DNA from: Tritrichomonas foetus
Lineage: Eukaryota; Parabasalia; Tritrichomonadida; Tritrichomonadidae
Length of the DNA: 64,000 bases
Reading direction: 5' to 3'
Assembly: GCA_001839685.1 (NCBI GenBank)
Contig: MLAK01000685.1
Location: 1-64,000 of the forward strand
This document shows positions 42,943-53,700 of this stretch, in pieces. The notes beneath the pieces are model-generated. The model was not told the DNA's origin, did not search any database, and saw only the letters and a list, made by a program, of their open reading frames with translations. How positions within the stretch are numbered: the first letter of the stretch is position 1; each line of letters begins with the position of its first letter. Position numbers and translations under genes: made by a program.

Positions 42943-43218
42943 AACGATAGTAAACTTTTTGATAGACATCTCTTTCTTTCTTTCTTTAGCCAAATATGAA
43001 TTCAATATTAGTGAGTTCAATCAGAAAAATTGACAAAAATTCTTTCAAAAATTTTGTAACAAAAAATAAATCCATAGAAAATATGTTTTGTGAGATTACA
43101 AAGAAATTTTTTCTGAATCCGATAAAAAAATGTTTTGAGATTCTCAACGATAACAGAACGATAAAAATGCATTGAAAATCCTCATCATGGAATCCGCCAT
43201 GAAAGGAAAAATTTAATT

Positions 43219-43224
43219 TCATTT
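43219..43224 (+). promoter_or_regulatory. initiator-like element TCATTT
   Basis: TCATTT with the presumed +1 A at 43221, 9 bases before the Hsp70 ATG. It is the best match to the trichomonad Inr consensus in the window and implies a very short 5' leader. Confidence 0.5.
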
Positions 43225-43229
43225 TTTAC

Positions 43230-45104
43230 ATGTTAAGTTCGATTTCTCGACATACTCGATCGTTTGCCGCAGCATCAGGACCAATAGTAGGTATTGATTT
43301 AGGTACCACCAACTCATGTGTTGCTGTTGTTGAAGGAGGAACACCAAAAGTTATTCCATCTTCAATTGGCGCCCATACAACTCCATCAGTTGTCGCATTC
43401 AATGAGAAAGGAAAGATGATTGTTGGTGACCAAGCAAAAAGACAATCAATTACAAATCCACAGTCGACTTTCTTCGCTACTAAAAGATTAATTGGTCGTC
43501 GATATGAAGATGAAATGACCAAGAGAAGTCAAACAATGGTCCCTTACTCTATTATCGAAGACAAGGAAAGCGGTGAGGCTTGGGTGAAAGACGCTCAATC
43601 AAAAATATATTCCCCAGCTCAAATCGGTGCTTATGTTTTACAATCGATGAAAGATACCGCATCAAAATACCTCAGAACGGACATCAAAAACGCCGTGATT
43701 ACAGTTCCAGCATATTTCAATGATTCTCAACGTCAGGCCACGAAAGATGCTGGAAAAATCGCTGGATTGAACGTAACCCGTATTATTAACGAGCCAACAG
43801 CTGCTGCCCTAGCCTATGGTGTAGAAAGGAAGCAAGGTCAAACAATTGCTGTTTTTGACCTTGGTGGTGGCACTTTTGATATATCTATTCTTGAAATCAG
43901 CAAAGACGGTATTTTCGAAGTGAAAGCTACAAATGGTGATACTTTCCTCGGTGGTGAAGATTTCGATCAAGTTATTATCGATCATATTGTCAAGAAATTC
44001 CGTGAAACGAATGGAACTGATATCACTGGTGATATGTTAGCTATGCAACGTATTAGAGAAGCAGCAGAAAAGGCCAAATGTGATTTGTCTGGTTTATTAG
44101 AAACTGAAATATATCTTCCATATATTGCATCGACTCCATCTGGTGTCCAGCACCTAAAAATGTCACTTTCTCGCTCAGATTATGAAGCAATGGTTCGACC
44201 ACTCATTGATCGTACAATTTCACCTGTTTCTCGTTGTCTCAAAGATGCAGAATTGAAACCGTCTCAAATTAATGAAGTTATTTTGGTTGGTGGAATGACT
44301 CGTACACCTGCTGTTGTTAATCGTGTGAAAGAATTCTTTAAGAAGGATCCTTACACTGGTGTTAATCCTGATGAAGTAGTTGCAATGGGTGCAGCTATTC
44401 AAGGTTCAGTTTTACAAGGAAAAATGAATCAAATTGTTTTACTTGATGTTACACCTTTATCACTTGGTATTGAAACAATGGGTGGAGTTTTCGCTAAACT
44501 TATTCCAAGAAATACTGTTGTTCCTTGTAAGACTAGCGAAACATTTTCAACAGCAGTTGATGGTCAAACTAATGTCAATATTAAAGTTTATCAAGGTGAA
44601 CGTGAAATGGTTAAAGGTAATAAATTACTTGGTGATTTCACATTAAAAGGAATTCCACCAATGCCACGCGGAATTCCAAAGATTAAAGTTACCTTTGAAA
44701 TCGATGCAAATTCAATCGTACACGTTTCAGCTGAAGAAACCAATAGTGGAACAGAAACAGAAATCCAAATTAAACAACATGGTGGACTTTCCCAAGATCA
44801 AATTGCACAGATGATTAAAGATGCTGAAGCACATCATCTTGAAGATGTTAAATCACGTTTAATGGCTGAAAAACGTCTTGATATGGAAAGTTTCATATTC
44901 AACGCAGAAAAAAGAATGGCTGAATGTGCAAATATTTTGCCAAAGGAATTGACTGATGAAATAAAGAAAGAATTAGGTGAACTTCATTCAATCTTGAATA
45001 CTGCAACAGATGGTCAATTGAACAGGAAGTTCAATGGTGTTAAGAAATTAACAGATAAGATGCAACAGATTATTCGTGAAGAAAATGCTAAAAATAGCCC
45101 ATAA
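43230..45104 (+). CDS. mitochondrial-type Hsp70 (hydrogenosomal)
   Basis: A DnaK/mitochondrial-type Hsp70 chaperone, 624 residues, with intact motifs: [11 protein letters not shown] (19-29), [45 protein letters not shown], and a full substrate-binding domain. The first 16 residues ([16 protein letters not shown]) are a short Ser/Arg-rich presequence, as in hydrogenosomal import, with a likely cleavage near RSF. Organellar Hsp70 drives import through the TIM channel and folds imported proteins. That, with the absence of other mitochondrial genes, supports an organism with mitochondrion-related organelles. The ER-type C-terminal KDEL and the cytosolic EEVD end are absent. TCATTT at 43219 is a likely initiator. 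Confidence 0.95.
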   Translation: MLSSISRHTRSFAAASGPIVGIDLGTTNSCVAVVEGGTPKVIPSSIGAHTTPSVVAFNEKGKMIVGDQAKRQSITNPQSTFFATKRLIGRRYEDEMTKRSQTMVPYSIIEDKESGEAWVKDAQSKIYSPAQIGAYVLQSMKDTASKYLRTDIKNAVITVPAYFNDSQRQATKDAGKIAGLNVTRIINEPTAAALAYGVERKQGQTIAVFDLGGGTFDISILEISKDGIFEVKATNGDTFLGGEDFDQVIIDHIVKKFRETNGTDITGDMLAMQRIREAAEKAKCDLSGLLETEIYLPYIASTPSGVQHLKMSLSRSDYEAMVRPLIDRTISPVSRCLKDAELKPSQINEVILVGGMTRTPAVVNRVKEFFKKDPYTGVNPDEVVAMGAAIQGSVLQGKMNQIVLLDVTPLSLGIETMGGVFAKLIPRNTVVPCKTSETFSTAVDGQTNVNIKVYQGEREMVKGNKLLGDFTLKGIPPMPRGIPKIKVTFEIDANSIVHVSAEETNSGTETEIQIKQHGGLSQDQIAQMIKDAEAHHLEDVKSRLMAEKRLDMESFIFNAEKRMAECANILPKELTDEIKKELGELHSILNTATDGQLNRKFNGVKKLTDKMQQIIREENAKNSP

Positions 45105-45105
45105 A

Positions 45106-45122
45106 GATATATATATATATAT
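45106..45122. repeat. short (TA)n tract after the Hsp70 stop
   Basis: About eight TA units in the presumed 3' UTR. Confidence 0.7.
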
Positions 45123-45365
45123 AATTCATACAAAAATAATCTAAAAAAACATATGATGAAAAAAAGAACTTTGATACTAAATAAAAGTTTTATATAAACT
45201 TCTTTCAGCAAAACTTTCGACAACTACTTCCTTCATATTTTGTTGATTATTATTTCTTACATTAATGATGAAATGAATAAAAATCAATCATTTTCGATTT
45301 GTTGAAATGAATAAAAAAGAGATAATAATAAAAAAGTATAGAGATATAAAAACAAAATCAATCGT

Positions 45366-45947
45366 TTACACATCTGCTTTTTCTTCTTCTTCGCCTTTTT
45401 CAGAATGAGAAGAACTTTGTTCCTGCTTCAAACTATTTTTCGTTGAGTTTCTGCTCTTATTCAAACTTCTGCGTGAAGAATTTCGGGAAATCGATGAACT
45501 ACTTGATCCGGAATGCTGTGGAGCGTTCCTCATTAAGTAGCGAGCAAGGAAAAGAAGTGGTGAGATTTCTGGTGGCTTTTCTTCCTCCTCTTCGTTATTC
45601 ATTTTCTTTTCTCGTTCTTCGACTGCTTTAAGAAGCTCTTCAAGGCCGCTTGTCAAAATTGGAAATACTTTCTCTTCTAAATACACTCTAACATCTTGCT
45701 TAGCAGATTTTTCAGGATTTGCTTCGCCATCTGGACCAATAATTTTTGAGGATCTTGCACTCATTTTGGCACTTGCAATTCTGCTTCCTTGTGTAGAACC
45801 CTTGCTTTTGGCAGTGGCTGGGTGTTGAGCATTTCCTTCAGATTTTGAATCGTCATTTTGGTCAGCGTCATTTGTTTCACTTTCGGCGTGCTCAGTGTCT
45901 TGATTTTCTTCTGAACTTATTTGATTTTCGTCGTGGTCGGAGTCCAT
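45366..45947 (-). CDS. Dpy-30-motif protein
   Basis: The 193-residue protein has an acidic N-terminus (1-40), then a Dpy-30-type dimerisation motif: VRVYLEEKVFPILTSGLEELL (87-107) and PLLFLARYLMRNAP (130-143), with a 20-residue acidic insert between the two helices. Dpy-30 motifs (YL...V.P.L..GL..L....P..FLA.YL..N.P) form four-helix dimers that hold amphipathic helices, either in H3K4 methyltransferase complexes or in flagellar radial-spoke and central-pair proteins. The long disordered tails point to a flagellar or scaffold use. It is divergent from the RIIa-type gene, only 174 bases apart. TCACA at 45958-45962 is a likely initiator. Confidence 0.7.
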   Translation of the reverse strand: MDSDHDENQISSEENQDTEHAESETNDADQNDDSKSEGNAQHPATAKSKGSTQGSRIASAKMSARSSKIIGPDGEANPEKSAKQDVRVYLEEKVFPILTSGLEELLKAVEEREKKMNNEEEEEKPPEISPLLFLARYLMRNAPQHSGSSSSSISRNSSRRSLNKSRNSTKNSLKQEQSSSHSEKGEEEEKADV

Positions 45948-45957
45948 TTCGTGTGTT

Positions 45958-45962
45958 TGTGA
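45958..45962 (-). promoter_or_regulatory. initiator-like element TCACA
   Basis: On the - strand TCACA lies about 11 bases before the ATG of the Dpy-30-motif gene. Confidence 0.35.
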
Positions 45963-46121
45963 AAACTTGAAGAAATAGAGATTTCTTTTTTTTTCTAACG
46001 GACAAATTTACATTTATTCAATGGTTTATATTCGTATTTGAATAGTTTATTTTCATGAAGGTCAATTTTTCTCAAATAATTTAAATATCTCCGTTAATTT
46101 TTTCACCTCAAGAATATACAA

Positions 46122-46349
46122 ATGTCTCTTCCACCAAAACCGGGTGCGCCACCTCCAAATAATGCAGCTCAAGTTCAACGCGACCAACTCGACAAACTTC
46201 GAATTGAAAATGAAAGATACATGCGCTCTCATCCAGAATTAAATGATGCAGTTCAGGAATTTGTTTATGCTGTTTTAAAGAGGAAGCCAGATGATGTACG
46301 TGCTTTTGCTGTAGATTTCTTTACTAAGCCTATCGCTGATTCTTCGTAA
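46122..46349 (+). CDS. RIIa docking/dimerisation protein (RIIAD1-like)
   Basis: A 75-residue protein. ENERYMRSHPELNDAVQEFVYAVLKRKPDDVRAFAVDFFTKP (30-71) is a single RIIa fold, the docking and dimerisation domain of PKA regulatory subunits, in the stand-alone form seen in RIIAD1. Such proteins bind amphipathic helices and are typical of flagella, where they tether other proteins. The N-terminus is Pro-rich (PPKPGAPPP). It is divergent from the Dpy-30-motif gene, which belongs to the same structural class, so shared expression is plausible. Confidence 0.75.
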   Translation: MSLPPKPGAPPPNNAAQVQRDQLDKLRIENERYMRSHPELNDAVQEFVYAVLKRKPDDVRAFAVDFFTKPIADSS

Positions 46350-46908
46350 CATATTTAAATAAATATTTCGTTCTTTTGTTAATTCCATTACTTTTTTGGA
46401 TATTCTATTGAATTTTTAAAGCTATATCTAAAACAAAGATTTTTTTATTTTTTCCTTTACAGCAGAAGTTACAATGAAATCGGAAATGCCCTGTTTTCAC
46501 CTTGTCCTGAAATAATAGTGAGTCTCCTTTCATTTTTATTTCCAGACAATTTGAAAATTGTTTCTCTCTTTCCGGACAAAGAAAAAACCGAATGACTGGA
46601 AAATATTATTTATTAGAAAAGACAAAATTCTTTCTATTTCCGAACAATCCGCTAACTAAGCTTTTATTTCTGGACAAGATGAATTTTTTTCCTGATTTGA
46701 TTGCACTTCTCGATAAATTGGAATGATCAATATTTTGATCATAAAATGAGAGCTATTATGATTCATATATTACTTGTATGGCTATTATTTCAGAATGACA
46801 GTAACAAGAATGAGACACTACCATCTTAGTTGTCATCCTCACAGTCAATAATATAGAGGCCAAATTGTTATTGAAAAAGTGGAATTTTATACAAATTTCA
46901 AACGTAAA
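46350..46908. other. intergenic region with five TTTCCGGACAA-like motifs
   Basis: Four + strand copies (46539-46549, 46569-46579, 46637-46647, 46667-46677) and one inverted copy (46502-46512) of TTTC(C/T/A)(G/A)(G/A)ACAA lie within 176 bases. They precede the first Vps8-like gene. Confidence 0.6.
46502..46677. repeat. cluster of an 11-bp motif, consensus TTTCCGGACAA
   Basis: The copies read TTTCCAGACAA, TTTCCGGACAA, TTTCCGAACAA, TTTCTGGACAA and, inverted, TTTCAGGACAA. Three are preceded by TAT. Spacings are 30, 68 and 30 bases between + strand copies. It may be a protein-binding site cluster; not a known element to me. Confidence 0.6.
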
Positions 46909-49900
46909 ATGTCATCGTGTTTGCAGCTACAATCGCTCAAATGTTTTTACGTTCCGACAAATGTAAAGATCTACGATTTTCACGATAACCTTTTTATTTT
47001 TTATTCAGAAAAAGATTCGAAAATACATTATTACGATATTAAATCGTTGATTTGCACAACACTCGAATTAGCAGCAACAAAAACGAAATCAGATTTAACT
47101 TCAATCGCCATCTCTCCATCCCACACCATTGTTGCTTTTGGATATACATGCGGCACGATTCAATTATTTTCCCTCCAAGCCCAAAAAGTTGTAAAATCGA
47201 TATTAAGAGTGAAAGGAGTTTCTGTTTTAAGTTTAATTTTTGTAATGGATGATTATTTATTGGCATCATCAGATGATTCGAAAATCACTGGTTATAGAAT
47301 CACATCAGGTCGTATAACAGGTACTTCATATCGAGAAATTCCAATTACAACATTAAAAGAACCTGTTATTAAATTAACAGCACTTCCATTATATCAATAC
47401 GTCTCAGACTTGGCTAAACCGCGCTGTGTATCCACACAACTTGAAGGATTGTTTGCCTATCGAACAATGAAATATTTGGCTGTTGCTGATGTATCTTCAG
47501 AATTTGAAGTTATATATGAACAAAGTTATATTTCATGTGTATATAGTTTTTCTGCTGTGAATAATGATGAAATTAGTCTTGGTATTGCAACACCAACTTC
47601 TATTGAAGTTTTAAAGATTGCAAAAAGAACAAAAGTTGAATTAGCTTACTTTTATGAAATTAATTTTTCGCCTAACTTTATTTCATTTTTAGCGCCAACT
47701 ATATTTTTAGTGATTTATGATAAAGTTAAAGGTTATTTATTTTCCATTACACAAAATACAAAAGAATTTGAATTGAATGATGAAATTCATAATGAGCGAA
47801 TTCCTTTTGATGGAGTTTTAGTGAATGGAAGAAATATTTTCTATTTATTTGGAAAAGATGATTCATTTAAAATTTCTATGATAACATTTTTCGAAATAAT
47901 TAATCAATACAAAGAAGAAGGAAAGTTTCAAGAAGCTGTAGATTTTTGTAAAAGAGCAATAGAAGGAGATTACAGAGCCACTGTTGGCCTTCCTTTCAAT
48001 CATGTTCAACGAAATATTCGAATCGAAGAAACAATGACTTCATTTCTCGAAAGCAAATGTCGTCAAGATCTTGATAAGAAACTTAAACCTTCTGAAGTCG
48101 CAACTAACTTTATTAAATTATCTAAAAAATTGAAATTCCACAATTGGATGATTTCAACAGGTCTCAAGATTTTCAATGAATATAAATTTTTACATGAATA
48201 TTTCCAAGAAATCATTGCCAATGATGTTGAAGCGAATTTCTTTTCATATAATAAAGAATTTGTGAATTCATTGTTAAAAAATAGTGAAAAGCTTGAAATA
48301 AACTCATTTTTATTGCTTTTACCACGTAAAGCCTCACAACCCCAAGAATTGATTCAATTTGCAAAAGAGAAAAATGATATTAAATTAATAGCTAATATCA
48401 TGATTCAAAAATTGAATGATTTTGTTGATGCTGCTGCTGTCTTTTCTAATGCTAATGATTCCGAAAATTTATGTGACCTCTTTCATAATAACTTATATCC
48501 TTCAATGAATGATCAACAACAAACAATTTCATTAATTAGTTGGCTTTTTGGAATCAAAAAGAGTGATAATGACACTGTTTCTTTTCCACATTTAATATGT
48601 ATGCTTAAATATAATAATCCATTAACGTTAGACACTTTAGCAAAAATTCAGAACTTTATAAAACTTACTGGGAAACCATTTAGCTTAGATGAATTCGTTA
48701 ATGCAATCCTTTTGACTTTGTCACAAAATCAACAATTGAAATTATTCAATAAAATATTTGAATTTGCGGAGAATGTAATTTTAAACTGCAATGTTCAAAT
48801 TACAAATAACAACTTGCCTATAGTTTTTTCAAGGATATTTACAAATACTAAATCTGATCCAGATAATCGTGAAGCACTTTTGGTGTCAATAATCAATGGA
48901 AATTATCCAATTGAATTTAAAGATATGCTTCTTCCACTTTGCGACAATTTTGAATTCAAAATTGCAAAAAGACAAATTCAAATCGAAACTAATAGATTTG
49001 ATAGTGCATTTAAAGAAGTTATTTGTAATCCCAATGAAGATATTTTTGCTTTTATTCGTGCAGCAATTAGAAATGATGAAAAGTCGCTATCAAAAATTTA
49101 TGATGCAATGGTTTCAAATGCAACTTATTTAATTAAAAAGAATGTTGGACAATTTGTGCATATTATTCGGCTTTATTTCCCAGATCTTCTAACAGAAGTC
49201 ATTGATATTGTAACAGAAGATGATACAAGAAATTATTACATTAAGCATCTCTTAAATTATCAAGATATTTCAGAAATTAAACTATCGAAGAATATAGCTA
49301 TTCAATTCTGCAATTTCTTATGTCGCTACTATCCAGGCGAAGTTCATAAATTCTTGGAAACTCAACGAGACAACTTAACTGATTTCTTCTCAATTTGTAA
49401 AGAGTTTAATGTTTTTGATGGGTGTGCAATTATTGCCGACTATACAAATGATATCAATCAATTCACACATTATCTTTCTGAATATTTTAAAGTGAAAATG
49501 ATTTTATTTGTAGATTCTCGTGAAAATTCACAACAAAGTCATGCAGGTGAAAAATCAAAACAATTAAGTGAATGCTCGTCATGTGAGTTATTTGAAGAAC
49601 AACTTCAATTTGTCTGTTCAAAAATCGAAAAAGCAATTTCAAAACGTTCCAGATCACCTGGAATTTATGATTTCTGTAAAATTATGACAGGTTCATTTGT
49701 TTTACCATTCTTTTCCTTGCAAACACAAGAAAATGAAAAAGATCCACTTTTATCTAAAAAAGAAGAAATCTTAAAACATGCTATGAAAAAGATTTGTGTT
49801 TTAGTAGCAAATGTGATTCCATTTTCTGTCCTTCTTGAACATTTAGTTACACAATATGAAAATATTTATGTTGATTATACTCGACCAACGTTTCTTGCAC

Positions 49901-50385
49901 TAATTAATGATGCTGCATATGATCTTCAAACAACGACAGCACTGGCACAACTCTTCCACCAAGATGAACAAGATGCACATAATAAATACATTTTGAAACA
50001 AGTTAAAGGAACAATAAATAGAGATACTGTTTGTGATATGTGTGGTGGTATTCTAAATGGTATGAATTGTTGTGTCCGTCTATTCCCATGTGGTCACACA
50101 TTCCATGATAATGAAACTTGTTTGCCGAAACAAATTTGTCCAATTTGTAATCCAGAAGTTCGAATAGATCAAGATGTTGAAAGGCCAATTTTCGCAATTC
50201 ATGGAAACCAAGTTCAAAAACGTCTGAAGCGATTTGAATTCATGGTTCATAGAAAGCAATGTGACTTTTCACAAGATCGTCTCACTGCGCATAGAGAAAT
50301 TCAAAAGAAAGGCTCAATCAGAATTTGCCGTATTTCAAAACTTGAAGTTAATGAAGCAAACAAGGAAACTTTTGCTACTTTATAA
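46909..50385 (+). CDS. Vps8-like WD40/solenoid/RING membrane-tethering subunit
   Basis: A 1158-residue protein with an N-terminal beta-propeller-like region (about 1-300: IAISPSHTIVAFGYTCGTIQLFSL..., LLASSDDSKITGYRI), a long helical solenoid, and a C-terminal Cys/His RING-type finger (CDMCGG...CGHTFHD...CLPKQICPIC, about 1045-1085). This order is that of HOPS/CORVET subunits (Vps8, Vps41, Vps18, Vps11), which tether endosomes and lysosomes. The mid-protein LCRYYPGEVHKFL favours Vps8. The frame is open upstream through a GTG; the first ATG is at 46909. A same-strand paralog follows. Subunit identity is uncertain. Confidence 0.6.
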   Translation: MSSCLQLQSLKCFYVPTNVKIYDFHDNLFIFYSEKDSKIHYYDIKSLICTTLELAATKTKSDLTSIAISPSHTIVAFGYTCGTIQLFSLQAQKVVKSILRVKGVSVLSLIFVMDDYLLASSDDSKITGYRITSGRITGTSYREIPITTLKEPVIKLTALPLYQYVSDLAKPRCVSTQLEGLFAYRTMKYLAVADVSSEFEVIYEQSYISCVYSFSAVNNDEISLGIATPTSIEVLKIAKRTKVELAYFYEINFSPNFISFLAPTIFLVIYDKVKGYLFSITQNTKEFELNDEIHNERIPFDGVLVNGRNIFYLFGKDDSFKISMITFFEIINQYKEEGKFQEAVDFCKRAIEGDYRATVGLPFNHVQRNIRIEETMTSFLESKCRQDLDKKLKPSEVATNFIKLSKKLKFHNWMISTGLKIFNEYKFLHEYFQEIIANDVEANFFSYNKEFVNSLLKNSEKLEINSFLLLLPRKASQPQELIQFAKEKNDIKLIANIMIQKLNDFVDAAAVFSNANDSENLCDLFHNNLYPSMNDQQQTISLISWLFGIKKSDNDTVSFPHLICMLKYNNPLTLDTLAKIQNFIKLTGKPFSLDEFVNAILLTLSQNQQLKLFNKIFEFAENVILNCNVQITNNNLPIVFSRIFTNTKSDPDNREALLVSIINGNYPIEFKDMLLPLCDNFEFKIAKRQIQIETNRFDSAFKEVICNPNEDIFAFIRAAIRNDEKSLSKIYDAMVSNATYLIKKNVGQFVHIIRLYFPDLLTEVIDIVTEDDTRNYYIKHLLNYQDISEIKLSKNIAIQFCNFLCRYYPGEVHKFLETQRDNLTDFFSICKEFNVFDGCAIIADYTNDINQFTHYLSEYFKVKMILFVDSRENSQQSHAGEKSKQLSECSSCELFEEQLQFVCSKIEKAISKRSRSPGIYDFCKIMTGSFVLPFFSLQTQENEKDPLLSKKEEILKHAMKKICVLVANVIPFSVLLEHLVTQYENIYVDYTRPTFLALINDAAYDLQTTTALAQLFHQDEQDAHNKYILKQVKGTINRDTVCDMCGGILNGMNCCVRLFPCGHTFHDNETCLPKQICPICNPEVRIDQDVERPIFAIHGNQVQKRLKRFEFMVHRKQCDFSQDRLTAHREIQKKGSIRICRISKLEVNEANKETFATL

Positions 50386-50726
50386 TTAATTTGCAAGTAC
50401 TGTTTTATGTATATAATAAATTTAAATTATGTTATTTGATTTCCAAATATTTTTCATCTGCGTATTTTGCTCAACAGCTTCATTATTAATTCTAATTTTA
50501 TTATCAACTGTATGTATCGCCGTTATGACAAAAAATCATGAAAAATGAAAATTCTCTCACAATCTTGGTGATGATTATCATATTATAGATATCTATTTAG
50601 TTGTTTTATTTGTACTATTAAAAAGAATTACTGTAAAGAAATATTAGTTTCTTCATAAGATATGAATGTTGTGATATTTTTCAAACATGACATTTGATAA
50701 GAAAAGACGATGAGATCTCAATTCAA
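50386..50726. other. spacer between the Vps8-like genes with a short uORF
   Basis: A 341-base AT-rich spacer. An 8-codon frame (50687-50713) lies 13 bases upstream of the ATG of the second gene and could act as an upstream ORF. Confidence 0.4.
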
Positions 50727-53700
50727 ATGACTGAAGAAGAAAGCAATTTTATTCTTATTACGAAAATCAATGAATTTCCGATGAACGAGATTGTTCCAAT
50801 GTCTGTCGCTTATTCATATCCGTTTATTGCAATTGTAACCGCACCTACAGAAATCTTATTATTTAATTTAGAAACCCGAATCACATCGAAACTCGAACGT
50901 AAAACGATTTATACCGAATCTGTTGTTCTTTGTTCAGTCATTAGTGACGATAAATCCTTTATTGCCACCGGACATAACGATTCTTATGGTGGCGAAGTTG
51001 TTTTATGGTCGCTTTCTTCACTTACAGAAGTTTTTTCGTTTAGATTAAATGAAGGCGTATCGCAAGTACAATTCGGATTGACTTCAGACAGCATCCTCCA
51101 TTCAGATTCTATGGGCGTTTTAACATTATCGACAATCACAACAAAATTTTTCAAAAAAGTTGTAACGCATCAAGTATTCAGAGATTTTGGATCACCGCTA
51201 GTCACGATGGCTGTTCACAAACGCCATCTTTTCACATCATCATCAAATTTAACACAATGCTTCACACTCGACTTTTTCAAAGATAATGAAGTGTGGCGCG
51301 AATCAGAGCCATCCAATTGCTTCGCTTTTCTCGACACACCAAATGAAAACTATGTCGCGAGAGGAGTTGGACACGATGTTATTGTTACCACATTAAATGG
51401 AAAAAACCCACACACCTATGAATTCTCAAGAACACCAAATGTTATATCTTTTATTGATCTAAATACAATATTAGTACTTTTTGCAGGAAATTGCGAAATG
51501 ATTCGAGAAAATATACGCTTCCATAGAAAAGTACCACCTGGTATCGCTTTAGCACTCTCTGATCGAATTTTTATTGCTGGTCAGGATTTACTCCAACTAT
51601 CTCTTGCGTCAGTCGAACAACGAGTTGATCACTACATTACAGAAAATGAATGGGGGAAAGCATTCGAACAAATTTCATCAGCCAAAGAAATACCAAATAT
51701 TTATGATTTCTTTAATAAATTCATTAATTCGAACAGTTTTGATCCTGAAATACTCTTCAAAAATGTTGATAGACTTCAAAAAACAGATTTTATAATCGAT
51801 TGTAAATTTACCGAAAAAAATGAATTAATTCTTAATGCGTTTGCTGAATCAGATTACATTAAATGGAATTTAACTGAAAAATTCATTGAAAAATTGATTT
51901 CTGAAGTGAAGGATGATGATAAGCTTTCCGGTTTCTTAATGAAAATTGAAATAAATAGAAGATGGTTACCAAATATTTATCAATTGCTTCTTAAGCGAAA
52001 TATGCTTTCAACTGTTTCTCAGTTAGCTTTAGTATATAGTTGTGACTATTTCGTCAATTTGCTAATTGCACATTATCAAGAAAACTTTTGTGAAATTCAT
52101 CGCCTACTTGATATTTTGTTAATGAGTGAAAAACTGTCTCCACAATCTGCTATTTCGTATTTAGAAAGTGTTGATTTAACCTATTTTGTAGCTTTCAATA
52201 AGGAAAATGCAATTAAAATATTATCTTTTGCATTTGATTATTTAATAAATCATCGATTATCATGTCAAATTTTAGTAAATAAAGTAATTCCCGCAATCGA
52301 TAAAGATGATGAAGATGCATGGAAGAAGTTAGTAACTTTAGTTACAACTAAATCCGTTCTTATTCAAGAAGATTTAATTCCATATATAGAAAATTATGTT
52401 TATGCATCGAATTGTGACAAAACTACACGTGGTGACCTTTTAGTCTATTTATTGGCTTCTTCACAAATCACTGATACTCAACGAGCACTTGATCTTGTAA
52501 GGAATTCTGGTTTACAAAGTTGTGAATTAGCTATTATTATTTCAATTCATGATGTTGATGAATATTTTTCATATATAGTTGATAACAAAAAATCCAGTTT
52601 TAGAAGTGATTTATATAAAGTTGTAAAAGATACATCTGAATTAAAGAAAATTTATATCGAAAAGGCACACCTTTTAATGTCTGTCAATCCTGATGAATTT
52701 TGTGAAGAAGTCGTAAAATTAGAAAATGTTCAAATGATTCATGAAATTTATGATATATTAAGTAAGAATAAAGTATTAACTTGGCATTTCATGAAAAGAG
52801 TATTTTGTCGTCCAGAATTTACTGAATCTGCAACCAGTGAAGAGGTTTTAACATATATTACCTTTTTGGCCAGATATAATCCATCTGGTGTTTATTCGGC
52901 TCTAAAGGCTTTTCATAATATTCCACTTGATCAAATGTTAGAGATTTGTAAGAAACATGGAATAGTTGATGCAACTTTATATTTGTGTGGATTATCATAT
53001 GACTTTGATGGTGCCTTAAAATTCGGTACAGCTGCATTAGAAACTTCATTAATGGAAAATCAAAGCTCACTGATAGTTTCACAAATTTGTAACTATTTAA
53101 CATCAACTTATCAAGAAGATAAAATCACTGTCTGGTTGAAGTTCTTAGCAACATTCCAAATTCCTATTTATGTCTATTATTGTGATCCTGAGAAAGCAAG
53201 TCCAGAGAAACTTGAACCAATTTTAGAATTACTAGGTGTATTCCTTGATTCAATGATTCGTGATCTTGATTCTGCTACAATTGTTGCAACTAAATTTATT
53301 GATATGTTTTCATTTTTACCTTTCCAAGTAGCAAGATCTATTATTACTCGATTCTTTAAATCAATTCGTGAAAAGAATCAATTCAGTGGAACTTTGGTGC
53401 AAATTGAAAAATTCGAGGCTGTTAATATTCAAATGAACAGACTTCAAGATCTTGCACAAGGAAAAGAATATGATGGAATTAGATGTGCAAATTGTGGAAA
53501 ATTACTCGGACAAAGTGATGCAGTTGCTTATCATTGTGGTCACGTTTTTCATGCACAATGTTCAACATCAGGTTGGTGTAAAATTTGTGAAGTTTCAATC
53601 GAAAGAAGTGAAAAACCAACTGAAGCAACACCTGATGTTTCTAAACAGCTTGTTACGCTTGATCAATTTTCCGATGAGATACCAGAATTAGAAATATTTA

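Larger units (their letters stand above)
42926..43229. other. divergent promoter region (CHD-FYR and organellar Hsp70)
   Basis: A 304-base spacer with Inr-like elements on both strands and a (TTTC)4-like run near 42970. No heat-shock-element pattern of inverted GAA blocks was recognised. Confidence 0.5.

Noticed and set aside
50500..50520. GTATGT-like possible intron 5' splice site
   Set aside because: No matching ACTAAC-type branch and 3' site nearby, and it lies in a spacer.
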